Shown here: positions 7,288-15,701 of the stretch, piece by piece
Layout: every line of letters starts with the position of its first letter
How positions within the stretch are numbered: position 1 is the first letter of the stretch
NCBI GenBank assembly: GCA_018666155.1
Contig: JABJAH010000007.1
Location: forward strand, 37,533 to 101,532
DNA length: 64,000 bases
Source of the DNA: Rhodospirillaceae bacterium
Lineage (GTDB): Bacteria; Pseudomonadota; Alphaproteobacteria; Rhodospirillales; Rhodospirillaceae
Reading direction: 5' to 3'
Position numbers and translations under genes: made by a program
Notes under the pieces: generated by a model
The model's database searches: none
What the model was told of the DNA's origin: nothing
The model's input: the letters and a program-made list of their open reading frames with translations, nothing else

Positions 7288-8808
7288 TCAGTCGCTGGCG
7301 CCCCATTTGGCCAACGGAAACGTACTCATCGGAATCGTTGTCGTTTTTTCTTCTGTGAAGAACTGCAGGCAGTCTTTGGCACTGTCGCGGCCAATGCCGG
7401 ATTTCTTATAGCCACCAAACGGTGCGCGCAGTTCGCGGGTCATTGGTGTGTTGACCCAAATTGTTCCAGCGCGCATTTCCTGCGACGCTTTCATGACTGT
7501 GGGCAAGTGATCGGACCAGATGTAGCCAACCAAGCCAAACTCGGACGCATTGGCGATCGCCAGGGCTTCATCAATATCGTCGTACTTGAGGAAGGTTGCA
7601 AAGGGCCCGAAGATTTCCTCTTGGCAGACTTGAGATTCATTCGAAGTCGCCATAACGGCGGTTGGTTCTAGGTAAAGCCCAATCTCATGCCGGCTGTCGC
7701 GGGCGCCTCCAGTGAGCAGTTCGCCGCCGTCCTGCTTGGCGATATCTACAAAACTCAACACGCGATCCATGTGGGCCCGATAGCAGAGTGGCCCGATTTC
7801 TGTATCCGCAGCCATCGGGTCACCGACTTTGATTTTCTTAGATCGGGCGACAAATTTTTCGATGAATTCATCGGCGATTGAATTCTCGACGAGGATCCGG
7901 GATCCCGCCAAGCACTGTTGGCCGTTGTTGGAGTAAATTCCCAGGATGGCGCCATCTAGAGCGCGCTCCATATCCGCCGTGGCCGTAATGATGTTCGCGG
8001 ACTTGCCACCGAGTTCCAAGGCAATCGGTTTCAATCCTTCTCCGGCACGGGCAGCAATCATTGCGCCTGTTTGGGTGCCACCCGTGAAAGAAACCACATC
8101 AACTTCGGGATGGGAAACCAATGCATCGCCGGTGATATGGCCGCGTCCATTGACTAAATTCACGACGCCTTTGGGAATGTCGGTCTCGTGAATCAGTTCA
8201 ACAACACGGCGTAGGGATAGGGGGGTGAATTCACTGGGTTTAAGGACGCAGGTGTTCCCGAAGGCAATGCATGACGCGATTTTCATCGAGCAAAGCGCCA
8301 GCGGTGCGTTCCAAGGGCCAATGAGAGCGCCGACACCAACTGGCTCCCGCGTGACTACTGAAAGATACGGTTTTGTTTGGGTATAGGCTTCACCCGAAGC
8401 CTGACTGGCGACCTCGGCAAAAAACTCGAAGTTCCATCCCGCGCGTTTCACATGCAGGCCTTTGACATAGTTCAATGTCAGGCCAGCGTTGAGGCTTTCT
8501 AGATATGCAAGTTCATCGGCGTTCGCTGCGATCACATCCTTGATTTGCAACATGATCACTTTGCGCTCGTCGACCGACATATGCCGCCACGGCCCATTCT
8601 CGAAAGCATCGCGAGCGTTGCGCACGGCACGATCAACTTCGTCGACTGAGGCCTCGCGAAGCACTGAAATCTGGCTCTCTGTGATTGGGCTAATGACAGG
8701 GATATCTTCCCCCGAGCCAGATGGGCTGACGGACTCGCCATCGATAAAGCTGGTGACGTGCTCGTTCAGCGTAAACTTCTTCATCATGTCTTGGGTGACT
8801 GCGTTCAT
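7288..8808 (-). CDS. Aldehyde dehydrogenase family protein
   Basis: NAD(P)-dependent aldehyde dehydrogenase, 506 aa, full length. Visible are the NAD-binding fold (GPWNAPLAL; SFTGGTQTG), the glutamate motif LELGGKSAN, and the catalytic Cys in NNGQQCLAGSR. The C-terminal PFGGYKKSGIGRD segment is typical of the betaine-aldehyde and muconic-semialdehyde groups. It probably oxidises an aldehyde or semialdehyde made by the neighbouring SDRs or released by the decarboxylase. It sits 55 nt downstream of the second SDR and 48 nt before the PqqC-like gene, all on one strand. Confidence 0.94.
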   Translation of the reverse strand: MNAVTQDMMKKFTLNEHVTSFIDGESVSPSGSGEDIPVISPITESQISVLREASVDEVDRAVRNARDAFENGPWRHMSVDERKVIMLQIKDVIAANADELAYLESLNAGLTLNYVKGLHVKRAGWNFEFFAEVASQASGEAYTQTKPYLSVVTREPVGVGALIGPWNAPLALCSMKIASCIAFGNTCVLKPSEFTPLSLRRVVELIHETDIPKGVVNLVNGRGHITGDALVSHPEVDVVSFTGGTQTGAMIAARAGEGLKPIALELGGKSANIITATADMERALDGAILGIYSNNGQQCLAGSRILVENSIADEFIEKFVARSKKIKVGDPMAADTEIGPLCYRAHMDRVLSFVDIAKQDGGELLTGGARDSRHEIGLYLEPTAVMATSNESQVCQEEIFGPFATFLKYDDIDEALAIANASEFGLVGYIWSDHLPTVMKASQEMRAGTIWVNTPMTRELRAPFGGYKKSGIGRDSAKDCLQFFTEEKTTTIPMSTFPLAKWGASD

Positions 8809-8863
8809 TGTGCGCTCCCTTGGGTCGTTTTTGTTAGTTGTGCATTTTTCATCGTTGACTGGG

Positions 8864-9667
8864 TCATGGCATGTAGCCGCCGCCGTTGATGTGAATCACT
8901 TGGCCGGTGATAAATCGAGCTGCATCGCCACTGAGAAAGAGAATGGGCGCGACAACGTCATCTGTGACCGCCAGCCGCTTCATCGGCGTCGCATCGGCGT
9001 AACGTTCCGTATCAATGTGGGTGGCGTGGTTTTCATCATCGCCAGTGCGGCTGGTACCGCCTCTCAAAAAGGCGGTGTCGACAGCGCCGGGTGCGATAAC
9101 GTTCACGCGAATGTCCGGCGCATTTTCATTCGCAAGAGACTTGGACAACGCAATAACACCGGCTTTAGCAGCGCCATAAGGTGCCGTGCCGGGCAAACCT
9201 TTGTAGGCCAGTCCAGAAGCCGTGTTGATGATCGCACCGCGCTCCGAGGTCTTGAGAAGAGGGAGGGCTGCGCGGGCGCACAGGAATGCAGACCTGAGAT
9301 TGCCGTTTGTGATTTCGTCCCACGTTGCCGCCGTCATGTTGGCGACCGGCTCAAACTCGTTGGTGAACCCACAGAGGTTAACCATCACATCCAAGCCACC
9401 CCACGCATCGGCCACTGAGCCGAAAGCCGCGTTAACGGACTCTTCGTCTGTCGCATCAATGGCGTGCTGCAGGCATGTTTCTGGAGGCGCATGACGTTGC
9501 AGGGATGAGGGGAGATCAAGCACCGCGACTTTTAACCCGGTTTCAAGACATGCGTTGACTAGCGCCCGCCCAATGCCGCCACACCCACCTACGATGGCCA
9601 CACGGGTGCCTTCCGGCGGGCCGAGGCGCGAATAATCAAGCGCGGTTATGGCTGACGCATCCATCAT
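8864..9667 (-). CDS. Short-chain dehydrogenase/reductase (SDR)
   Basis: Classical SDR, 267 aa. The N-terminal Rossmann motif reads VGGCGGIGRAL (about 26-36) rather than TGxxxGxG. NNAG is changed to NLCG, and the active site reads INTASG ... YGAAK. The C-terminus HINGGGYMP is typical of the family. It starts one base after the stop of the zinc-ribbon gene upstream, so it is tightly coupled to ubiD and the zinc-ribbon gene. Likely an alcohol dehydrogenase or dihydrodiol dehydrogenase step; the substrate is not known. Confidence 0.9.
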   Translation of the reverse strand: MMDASAITALDYSRLGPPEGTRVAIVGGCGGIGRALVNACLETGLKVAVLDLPSSLQRHAPPETCLQHAIDATDEESVNAAFGSVADAWGGLDVMVNLCGFTNEFEPVANMTAATWDEITNGNLRSAFLCARAALPLLKTSERGAIINTASGLAYKGLPGTAPYGAAKAGVIALSKSLANENAPDIRVNVIAPGAVDTAFLRGGTSRTGDDENHATHIDTERYADATPMKRLAVTDDVVAPILFLSGDAARFITGQVIHINGGGYMP

Positions 9668-9668
9668 C

Positions 9669-9884
9669 TTATCCTGATGTCACCAGCCGCTTGGCGTCGG
9701 CTTGACTGAATTCATGATGGCACGACGGACAATGCATCTTCACTTCCGGCCGATCCAACAGTCCCGGGCCAATATGAAACCACTCATCGCATGCCGGGCA
9801 TTGGGTCCAAGACGTGTTGCCCGTTTTTTCCCATGAAGCGCCTAAGCGAACCGTCTCACGGTTATTTGTCTTTGTTGCGCTCAT
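9669..9884 (-). CDS. Small zinc-ribbon protein, possible decarboxylase D-type subunit
   Basis: 71-aa protein with two CxxC knuckles (CPACDEWFH and CPSCHHEF) about 20 residues apart, a zinc ribbon. The chosen ATG overlaps the ubiD stop as ATGA; a start four codons upstream is possible. Some UbiD/UbiX-type aromatic decarboxylases (VdcBCD, BsdBCD) have a small third subunit of similar size. This protein occupies the equivalent position, but I do not claim homology to VdcD/BsdD. It may be an accessory or assembly factor for the UbiD-like enzyme. Confidence 0.75.
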   Translation of the reverse strand: MSATKTNNRETVRLGASWEKTGNTSWTQCPACDEWFHIGPGLLDRPEVKMHCPSCHHEFSQADAKRLVTSG

Positions 9885-11404
9885 AGGGTTGGCCACTCTG
9901 ACATATCGGCTCCTGCGAGCACTTTGGCTGCATAGTCGAGCGAGTCTTGTGGGACGGTTGATCGCGGCGGCACAGGAGATGGTGCGCCGGGTCGTCCCGG
10001 CAAGGGCAGGCTGGCGTCGATTCCCATTTTAGATAGTGTTTTTGCCCCAGCCGGCGTTGAGGGATCGAGCAGTGACCCAGACAAACCATCGACCGTAAAA
10101 CTATCGCGGCTCCACTGGACGCGTGTCGCTAAGGCAAACATCATTTCGGAATCGTCAAAAATGTCGATGTCCTGATCGACGGCGATGGCCATTTTTAGAC
10201 GGCGGTAGGAGAGGGCGGCCATAAGGGCATCGCGCACTTCACCCGGACCCGGATTTTCAACTTGAATATAGCCGTGAAAGCGTCGGCCTTGGGCGGGGAC
10301 GTGAACATTGGTCACGCTTGGTGCAACTTGTTTGCACAAGCCATAGACCTTGCCTTCCATCGCCATGTTGTCCGGGACCAACATGTCTGTCAGGCCAGAC
10401 CCATAATCGTGATAAAGCGCGTCTTTGCGCATGGTGATGCAGGTAACGTCGACAACTGGTGCTGCCACTTGCGGGCCCGAATAACCGGTGTACTCGCCGA
10501 AGGGACCATCCGCTTCTAGAACCTCGCGGGGGGCGTAGCCTTCAATCACGATCTCAGCGTCGGCCGGAACCATAATCGCGTCGCCGAATGTTCGGCTGGG
10601 CGTGACGCGCAAGGGTTCGCCAAGCAGTCCACCGCACGCGCCCCAATGGCTTTCTGGGTAGTTTAACTTTGCTTGAGTTCCCATCAGTACAGCGGGGTGG
10701 TGGCCGATCCAAAACACAACGGGGCAATCTTCGCCTCTGGCCCAAAACTTACGCATATTCCGATTGTTGTGTGAGGCGGGGTACGGAAAATATGACATCC
10801 GCTTTTTCGATTTTATCCAGCAGCGCTGAATTGCCGTGTTGTCCGTCTTGGTATCCGGGTCATAGGTGGTCGCATGAGCGGCCGTCAGATAAGGACCGGG
10901 GTCTGTGACATGCTGGGTCAGAGCGGGCAGCCGGGTAAGATCAACGTCGTTGCCCTCAATGACGATTTCCTGAACCGGGGCGCTATCGCCGCTGATGATT
11001 TCTGGCGCGATTTGGCTGCCAGTTCGTTGCGCATATATGGGTGCCGCAGTTTGATGGTCGTTAATGCCAAGAGATCTGGCGACAACAGCGCGGCTGGCCG
11101 TAAGGTTGGTGACAACCGGAATATCGTTTGCCGTTCCGTCAGCCATCACAGGTTTATCAACGACAACAATGGGCCGGCGACCGGCCTTTTCCAGCGTATA
11201 TTGAAGAGCGGTAATTTCGTGGGCGACAGAAAGAGGGCCTTCCGGTCGAAAGACTGCTTGCTTCTCAGCTTCTAAAAAAGTTCGAAGATCTAGTATGGTG
11301 CCGCCCCCCTTGAGTTGCCAAAAGGTATAAAAGTATGACTTTATACTCAAGCGGAATCTTTTGACGCCCGAAACCCCAATAAATACGAAGGCATAGGGGA
11401 TCAT
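9881..11404 (-). CDS. UbiD-family (prenyl-FMN-dependent) decarboxylase
   Basis: Reversible (de)carboxylase using the prenylated FMN made by UbiX. Family landmarks are IVVVDKP near the start, the Arg-containing TAIQRCWIK region, NRNMRKFWARGEDCPVV, and the acid-rich active-site segment EADGPFGEYTGYSG. The frame is open to 11428 (TTG), with the first ATG at 11404. Family similarity begins only at the segment ILDLRTFLEAE, coded from 11296. A good Shine-Dalgarno (AAGGGGGG on the minus strand) stands 7 nt before the ATA codon there, so the true protein may be about 471 aa with a non-standard start. First gene of the minus-strand cluster and divergent from ubiX. Substrate probably an aromatic or unsaturated acid, not ubiquinone precursors, given the context. 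Confidence 0.88.
   Translation of the reverse strand: MIPYAFVFIGVSGVKRFRLSIKSYFYTFWQLKGGGTILDLRTFLEAEKQAVFRPEGPLSVAHEITALQYTLEKAGRRPIVVVDKPVMADGTANDIPVVTNLTASRAVVARSLGINDHQTAAPIYAQRTGSQIAPEIISGDSAPVQEIVIEGNDVDLTRLPALTQHVTDPGPYLTAAHATTYDPDTKTDNTAIQRCWIKSKKRMSYFPYPASHNNRNMRKFWARGEDCPVVFWIGHHPAVLMGTQAKLNYPESHWGACGGLLGEPLRVTPSRTFGDAIMVPADAEIVIEGYAPREVLEADGPFGEYTGYSGPQVAAPVVDVTCITMRKDALYHDYGSGLTDMLVPDNMAMEGKVYGLCKQVAPSVTNVHVPAQGRRFHGYIQVENPGPGEVRDALMAALSYRRLKMAIAVDQDIDIFDDSEMMFALATRVQWSRDSFTVDGLSGSLLDPSTPAGAKTLSKMGIDASLPLPGRPGAPSPVPPRSTVPQDSLDYAAKVLAGADMSEWPTL
11325..11346. promoter_or_regulatory. Imperfect palindrome, candidate GntR/HutC operator
   Basis: Arms GTATAAAAGT and ACTTTATAC flank a 3-nt centre. 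GTATA/TATAC half-sites resemble known HutC-subfamily operators. It sits between ubiD and ubiX, just upstream of the Shine-Dalgarno-like block for the likely ubiD start, so a regulator bound here could control one or both divergent units. The GntR gene at the end of the cluster is the obvious candidate ligand. Confidence 0.5.
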
Positions 11405-11494
11405 GAGGAAGCATTTGCGAACAAACAACTTCTAGTTCAGAAATCCTTTACGGACTGAGGTATAGGGTCCAGCCCACACAATAGGGATGCGGGA

Positions 11495-12121
11495 ATGACA
11501 CAGGCGAACCGGCTCATTATTGGAATTAGCGGCGCTTCCGGGATTGTTTACGGCATTCGGCTTCTCGAGGTGTTGCGTGACACACCTTTTGAGACCCATC
11601 TGGTTATGTCTCAGTCGGCGGAAGTGACTCTGGCTCACGAGTCAAAAATGAAGGTTGCGGGCGTCAAGGCTCTGGCCGACGTGGTGTATCCCAATGGGGA
11701 TATCGGTGCGGCCATTTCATCCGGCTCATTCCAGACCGCGGGTATGGTCATCGCGCCATGTTCGATTAGGTCAGCTTCTGAAATCGCGACAGGGGTTACC
11801 TCGACCCTGCTGACACGGGCAGCCGACGTTATTCTGAAAGAGCGGCGGCGCCTTATTCTAATGGTTCGAGAGAGTCCGCTTCATACGGGACACCTCCGCA
11901 CCCTGACCCACCTTTCGGAGATTGGAGCGGTGATTGCACCGCCAGTACCGGCTTTCTATTCTAAACCAACCTCGGTTGACGATTTGGTGAACCACACCGT
12001 TGGCCGCGTCCTCGACATGTTTGGAATAGATGCTGGGTTAGTAAAGCGCTGGGGTGAACCTGGCGGGTCTGGGAAGTCTGCAAAGCGTAAGCCGACCAAG
12101 CGAGGATCAAAAACGAAATGA
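11495..12121 (+). CDS. ubiX: UbiX-family flavin prenyltransferase
   Basis: Makes prenylated FMN from FMN and dimethylallyl phosphate, the cofactor of UbiD enzymes. 208 aa. Motifs are GISGASG (10-16), VIAPCSI (85-91) and MVRESPLH (123-130), all typical. A Lys/Arg-rich tail (about 192-208) exceeds the usual length. It is divergent from the UbiD-like gene, which strongly suggests that it supplies this enzyme's cofactor. Its stop overlaps the start of the next gene as ATGA. Confidence 0.94.
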   Translation: MTQANRLIIGISGASGIVYGIRLLEVLRDTPFETHLVMSQSAEVTLAHESKMKVAGVKALADVVYPNGDIGAAISSGSFQTAGMVIAPCSIRSASEIATGVTSTLLTRAADVILKERRRLILMVRESPLHTGHLRTLTHLSEIGAVIAPPVPAFYSKPTSVDDLVNHTVGRVLDMFGIDAGLVKRWGEPGGSGKSAKRKPTKRGSKTK

Positions 12122-12678
12122 GTGAGCCAACGGGTACCGATTTCGCTAAGGGCAATCCATTTTGGGAATTTGCTACTGAGGCCTATAGCCAACCTGGCAT
12201 CGACAAGGCCTTGTTGTCTCTACAGAGCCGGATGGGTGTCGATATCAATATGGTACTGTTTTGTGTGTGGTTGGCGTACCGCGGGTCTAACGGCAATGAT
12301 CTCGCCCAGCATTTAGCCAGTGCACTCAAAATGTCACGTGAATGGCAGCGTGATCTGGTCGAGCCGGTCCGTACGTGTCGGGAGAACCTCAAAGTTATAA
12401 TTGATGGTCCTGACCTGATAGGGCGGAATAGAGAAGCGGCGACTGCATTGCGAGAACGGCTGAAGGCAAACGAACTCGACCTCGAGGCGCTTCAAATTAT
12501 CGGACTCTATGGGTTGGTGAGTACTGGTGATCACGATGACGGGGCACCGGTTGATATCGCGACCCAAAAGGAAGACGCCCAGAATAATTTAAACGTCTAC
12601 TTCGCGGCGACGGGTGTAACCCTTGATCATCTCGCGCAAAGCCACGTCTTGCGTATCTTAAACGGTGTTTTCCAGTAA
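12118..12678 (+). CDS. TIGR02444 (DUF2390) family protein
   Basis: 186 aa, soluble. The N-terminal half shows the family signature: FWEFATEAYSQPGIDKALL, then MGVDINMVLFCVWLAYRG. The function of the family is unknown. It overlaps ubiX by 4 nt (ATGA), so it is translationally coupled to flavin prenylation. Confident as a gene, moderately confident in the family. Confidence 0.82.
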   Translation: MSEPTGTDFAKGNPFWEFATEAYSQPGIDKALLSLQSRMGVDINMVLFCVWLAYRGSNGNDLAQHLASALKMSREWQRDLVEPVRTCRENLKVIIDGPDLIGRNREAATALRERLKANELDLEALQIIGLYGLVSTGDHDDGAPVDIATQKEDAQNNLNVYFAATGVTLDHLAQSHVLRILNGVFQ

Positions 12679-12777
12679 GCGGCTCCAACTAGAAATTCTC
12701 TACCACGGAATTTCTTCCCCATCCTATTCGACAGAGCGAGTTGACCTGACGCATAACTTTGGCTCCTCGTGGTTCGC

Positions 12778-13554
12778 TTACCAGGGGATGGCTTGGCCAT
12801 CGTAGTTGACAGGTAGACCAACGGTTTCAGCATTGACGCCGTCAATGACGGTCAAAAGACCGGCGACGCTTTCATCCACGGTAATAGAGCCGGGACCGCG
12901 GAAGCCAGACGCAAATAAGAGTTCCGTTTGAACCTGTCCCGGCGCGATTAGCCCTATGACATAGCCTTCACCTTTGAGGTCGGCGTGCATCGCCCGCATC
13001 GCCATGTTCACCGCTGCTTTTGACATACGATAGCCGTAGAATCGGCCTAGCCGTTGGGTCAGTGCCATAGAGCCGAGCCCCGATGTCATGGTCAGAATCT
13101 TTTTCTGTTTGCTAGCCGCGACATGGGGCAGGAAGGCCTTAGCCATTTTCATCGGGCCGTAAACGTTGACGTCCATGATGAATTTGATTTCGTCGTAATC
13201 GATATTTTGTGCGTTCTGCTTTTCGACGTCGCCAAGGACACCGGCATTGTTGAGCAGAACATCGATCGGGGTACCTTCGTATTGGACGGCTAACGCCGCG
13301 ATTTCTGAGTCATCCGTGACGTCCAACTCGTCAACAGTCAGGTTGTCATACTTGGCGTCTAACGCATTGAGTTCATCTGCTCGCTCAGGGCTGCGAGCCG
13401 TTGCGATGACGCGCCAGCCGCGTTCGGCATAAGCTTCAGCCAGCCCTAAGCCAATGCCACGGTTTGAGCCAGTGATGAGAATAGTCTCGGCGTTCGCCAA
13501 GCCAGGTAAAATCACGGCAAGCATGATCAGAGACGATTGAACGAGTTTCAGCAT
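12778..13554 (-). CDS. Exported SDR paralogue A (C-factor-like)
   Basis: 258-aa SDR with an N-terminal signal peptide (about 1-22, hydrophobic core SSLIMLAVIL, cleavage after ANA). Mature protein: ILITGSNRGIG cofactor site, LLNNAG, TMTSG and YRMSK catalytic residues, C-terminus ending IPW. The chosen ATG has AAAGGA upstream; a longer frame to 13758 would run into paralogue B and is unlikely. It is the last gene in an array of five similar genes on this strand. A periplasmic SDR is odd because NAD(P)H is not expected there. Confidence 0.88.
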   Translation of the reverse strand: MLKLVQSSLIMLAVILPGLANAETILITGSNRGIGLGLAEAYAERGWRVIATARSPERADELNALDAKYDNLTVDELDVTDDSEIAALAVQYEGTPIDVLLNNAGVLGDVEKQNAQNIDYDEIKFIMDVNVYGPMKMAKAFLPHVAASKQKKILTMTSGLGSMALTQRLGRFYGYRMSKAAVNMAMRAMHADLKGEGYVIGLIAPGQVQTELLFASGFRGPGSITVDESVAGLLTVIDGVNAETVGLPVNYDGQAIPW

Positions 13555-13591
13555 TAGGTGCGAGTCCTTTGGTTTTTGGTATGAGCGGGAT

Positions 13592-14374
13592 CTACCAGGG
13601 CAACGTATCGCCTGTGTAAATAATGTACTGGCCGGTCGTTTCGGGCCCGAGGTTCTCAATGTTGCGAATAACGGCGGTGACACTTTGCTCCGTTGAAATG
13701 CCACGGCCACCGGCACCAGCCTGTTCAAGGAGGCGCGTGTTAACCATACCGGGAGCAAGAATGCCGACCCAAATGCCCCGATCCGCTAGCTCAACCGCTA
13801 AAGCGCGATAACCCATGTTAATCGCAGTTTTAGACATCCGATAAAGATAGAGAGACTGGAAGAATGGCGACTGACGCACGTTAGCTAGAGAGGCCGTGCC
13901 AGAGGTGATCACGCCTATTTTTTTCTGGTCGCTGGCTGCGACATGTTCAAGAAATGCTTCGGCCATCTTCATCGGGGCCATGGCGTTGGTTTTGTAGACC
14001 CGCTCCATTGATTCAAAGTCGATATTTCCGATGGTTTGCACATCTGTACCGCCACCAAGAATGCCGGCATTGTTCAGTAGAACATCGATCGGTGTGCCTT
14101 CTAACTCTGCGGCCAATGCGTCGATGGCGTCGAAGTCAGATACATCGAGAGCAATGACACGCAAGTTGTCATACTGAGCATCAAGAGCGTTGAGTTCGTC
14201 GTCATCATTCGGTGTGCGGCTTGTCGCGATGACTGTCCAGCCTAGTTCCGAATACTGCTTAGCAAATTCAAGCCCAATCCCGCGGTTAGATCCGGTGATG
14301 AGAACCGTCGCCGCATTTGCGATTAAGCTTGAAAAAATCGATACGAAAGCTGCCGCGAAAATGGCGAAACGCAT
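13592..14374 (-). CDS. Exported SDR paralogue B (C-factor-like)
   Basis: 260 aa. The signal peptide covers about residues 1-21 (core FAIFAAAFVSIFSSL, cleavage after ANA). Then VLITGSNRGIG, LLNNAG, VITSG and YRMSK, ending TLPW. AAGGGA precedes the ATG. 37 nt separate it from paralogue A. Close in sequence to A, C, D and E, so the array arose by tandem duplication. Cofactor and catalytic residues are intact, so it should be active if folded with NAD(P). Confidence 0.88.
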   Translation of the reverse strand: MRFAIFAAAFVSIFSSLIANAATVLITGSNRGIGLEFAKQYSELGWTVIATSRTPNDDDELNALDAQYDNLRVIALDVSDFDAIDALAAELEGTPIDVLLNNAGILGGGTDVQTIGNIDFESMERVYKTNAMAPMKMAEAFLEHVAASDQKKIGVITSGTASLANVRQSPFFQSLYLYRMSKTAINMGYRALAVELADRGIWVGILAPGMVNTRLLEQAGAGGRGISTEQSVTAVIRNIENLGPETTGQYIIYTGDTLPW

Positions 14375-14492
14375 TTTGAATCCCTTGAATGATTAGACTT
14401 GTGTACTGGTCAGACCTTAGCGCTGGTTAAGAGAGAACCGTGCGTTCCTAGACTGAATGACCACAGTGCGGCGTGGCGACTATGTCACTGAT

Positions 14493-14870
14493 TCACGATG
14501 ATTTTCTGGGTGACAAAAACCAAAGGACCGCAGCAACCAGGACCAGAGCGGGAACATCGCCGACTAAATGCCCAGTCTCCATTTCGTCTCCGAGCGCTTG
14601 AGCCGCCATAATGCCGGCGTGAACCACGCTCGACCAAATGGTGAACGAGATCAGGCTGCGATGCTGATCGGGCGCCTTCGCAGCTATGATCAGGAAAACA
14701 CCGAGAACGGCGTACACACCACAGATCATCTGTAGGTAGTAGCTACCTTCACCGCCGTGCCAAATCCATCCCGAGGGCCACACTAGGCCGATCGGGTAAA
14801 CCAATAGAAATATGATGCCGAAAACAATGAGCGCTTTGCTGAGTAACTTTTCTTTGGTGGTGTCATCCAT
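14493..14870 (-). CDS. Small four-helix membrane protein (DUF6632-like)
   Basis: 125 aa with four hydrophobic segments (about 14-33, 45-63, 72-94, 102-119). Motifs such as WPSGWIWHGGEG and HRSLISFTIWSSVVHAGIM suggest the DUF6632 family, whose function is unknown. It lies inside the SDR array, 37 nt after paralogue C and 118 nt before B on the same strand. It may be a membrane partner of the exported SDRs; this is context only. Confidence 0.75.
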   Translation of the reverse strand: MDDTTKEKLLSKALIVFGIIFLLVYPIGLVWPSGWIWHGGEGSYYLQMICGVYAVLGVFLIIAAKAPDQHRSLISFTIWSSVVHAGIMAAQALGDEMETGHLVGDVPALVLVAAVLWFLSPRKSS

Positions 14871-14907
14871 TGTTAAGACTCCTCAGAACTTTCTATTTTG
14901 GTTAAAG

Positions 14908-15672
14908 CTACCAGGTCATTTCCTCGCCAGTATTGGCAAAGTATCGGCCTGACATTTCAAGATCGTATTTCTCGATCATTGCCATTGAGCGAGAGACGCT
15001 GGTTTCAACATCGATCATCATCTGTTTGGGTAGGCCGGCCGTGAAATCCGTATCAACGAAACCGGGCGTGAGCAGGCCAATGATGACGCCTTTTTCCTGA
15101 ACAGTCGGGTGAATGGACACATTCTTCATCACCATATTTAGGGCTGACTTGCTGGCTCGGTAAAATGGCTGGCGGGAACCACGAACCTGGGACAAACGGC
15201 CTTCAGACGAGGAAATATTGATGATCTTTTTTTGGTCACTGGCTGCGACATGATCGAGAAAAGCCTCGGTCACTTTCAGCGGTCCGAGCACATTGATGTT
15301 CATGACGTCGTTGAATACGGAATAATCAACCGCGCCAAAATCTTGCGTGTTACGCCCACCGGCAACACCAGCGTTATTGATCAACACGTCGATGGGCGTG
15401 TTTTTTAGTTTTGTTGCGAGGGCATCAATGCCCGCATGATCGGTTACATCAAGTACTTCTAGGCGGACGTTACTGTGTGCTGATGCGAGAGCCTGCAGTG
15501 CTTCATCGTCTTCGGGTGAGCGCGCTGTGGCAATGACATCCCACTTTTGCTCCGCATAGCGCTTGGCGAACTCGAAGCCGATACCGCGGCTCGCGCCCGT
15601 TATTAGAACTGTGGCGGCTTCAGCGGCTGAAAATGCAAAGAGAGACAGGAGCAGAGTTGCGATGCGGGTCAT
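14908..15672 (-). CDS. Exported SDR paralogue C (C-factor-like)
   Basis: 254 aa. Short signal peptide at about 1-19 (core IATLLLSLFAF, cleavage after AEA), then VLITGASRGIG, LINNAG, NISSSEG and YRASK, ending MTW. AAAGGA stands before the ATG. It begins 29 nt after paralogue D and is followed by the small membrane protein. Active-site residues are complete. Confidence 0.88.
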   Translation of the reverse strand: MTRIATLLLSLFAFSAAEAATVLITGASRGIGFEFAKRYAEQKWDVIATARSPEDDEALQALASAHSNVRLEVLDVTDHAGIDALATKLKNTPIDVLINNAGVAGGRNTQDFGAVDYSVFNDVMNINVLGPLKVTEAFLDHVAASDQKKIINISSSEGRLSQVRGSRQPFYRASKSALNMVMKNVSIHPTVQEKGVIIGLLTPGFVDTDFTAGLPKQMMIDVETSVSRSMAMIEKYDLEMSGRYFANTGEEMTW

Positions 15673-15701
15673 GAGTGTTCCTTTATGAGTAGGGCGTCAG
15701 T

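Noticed and set aside
1305..9667. A lindane-type (LinB-LinC) pathway from dehalogenases plus SDRs
   Set aside because: No LinA, LinD or LinE homologue is present and SDR specificity cannot be read; only family-level similarity.
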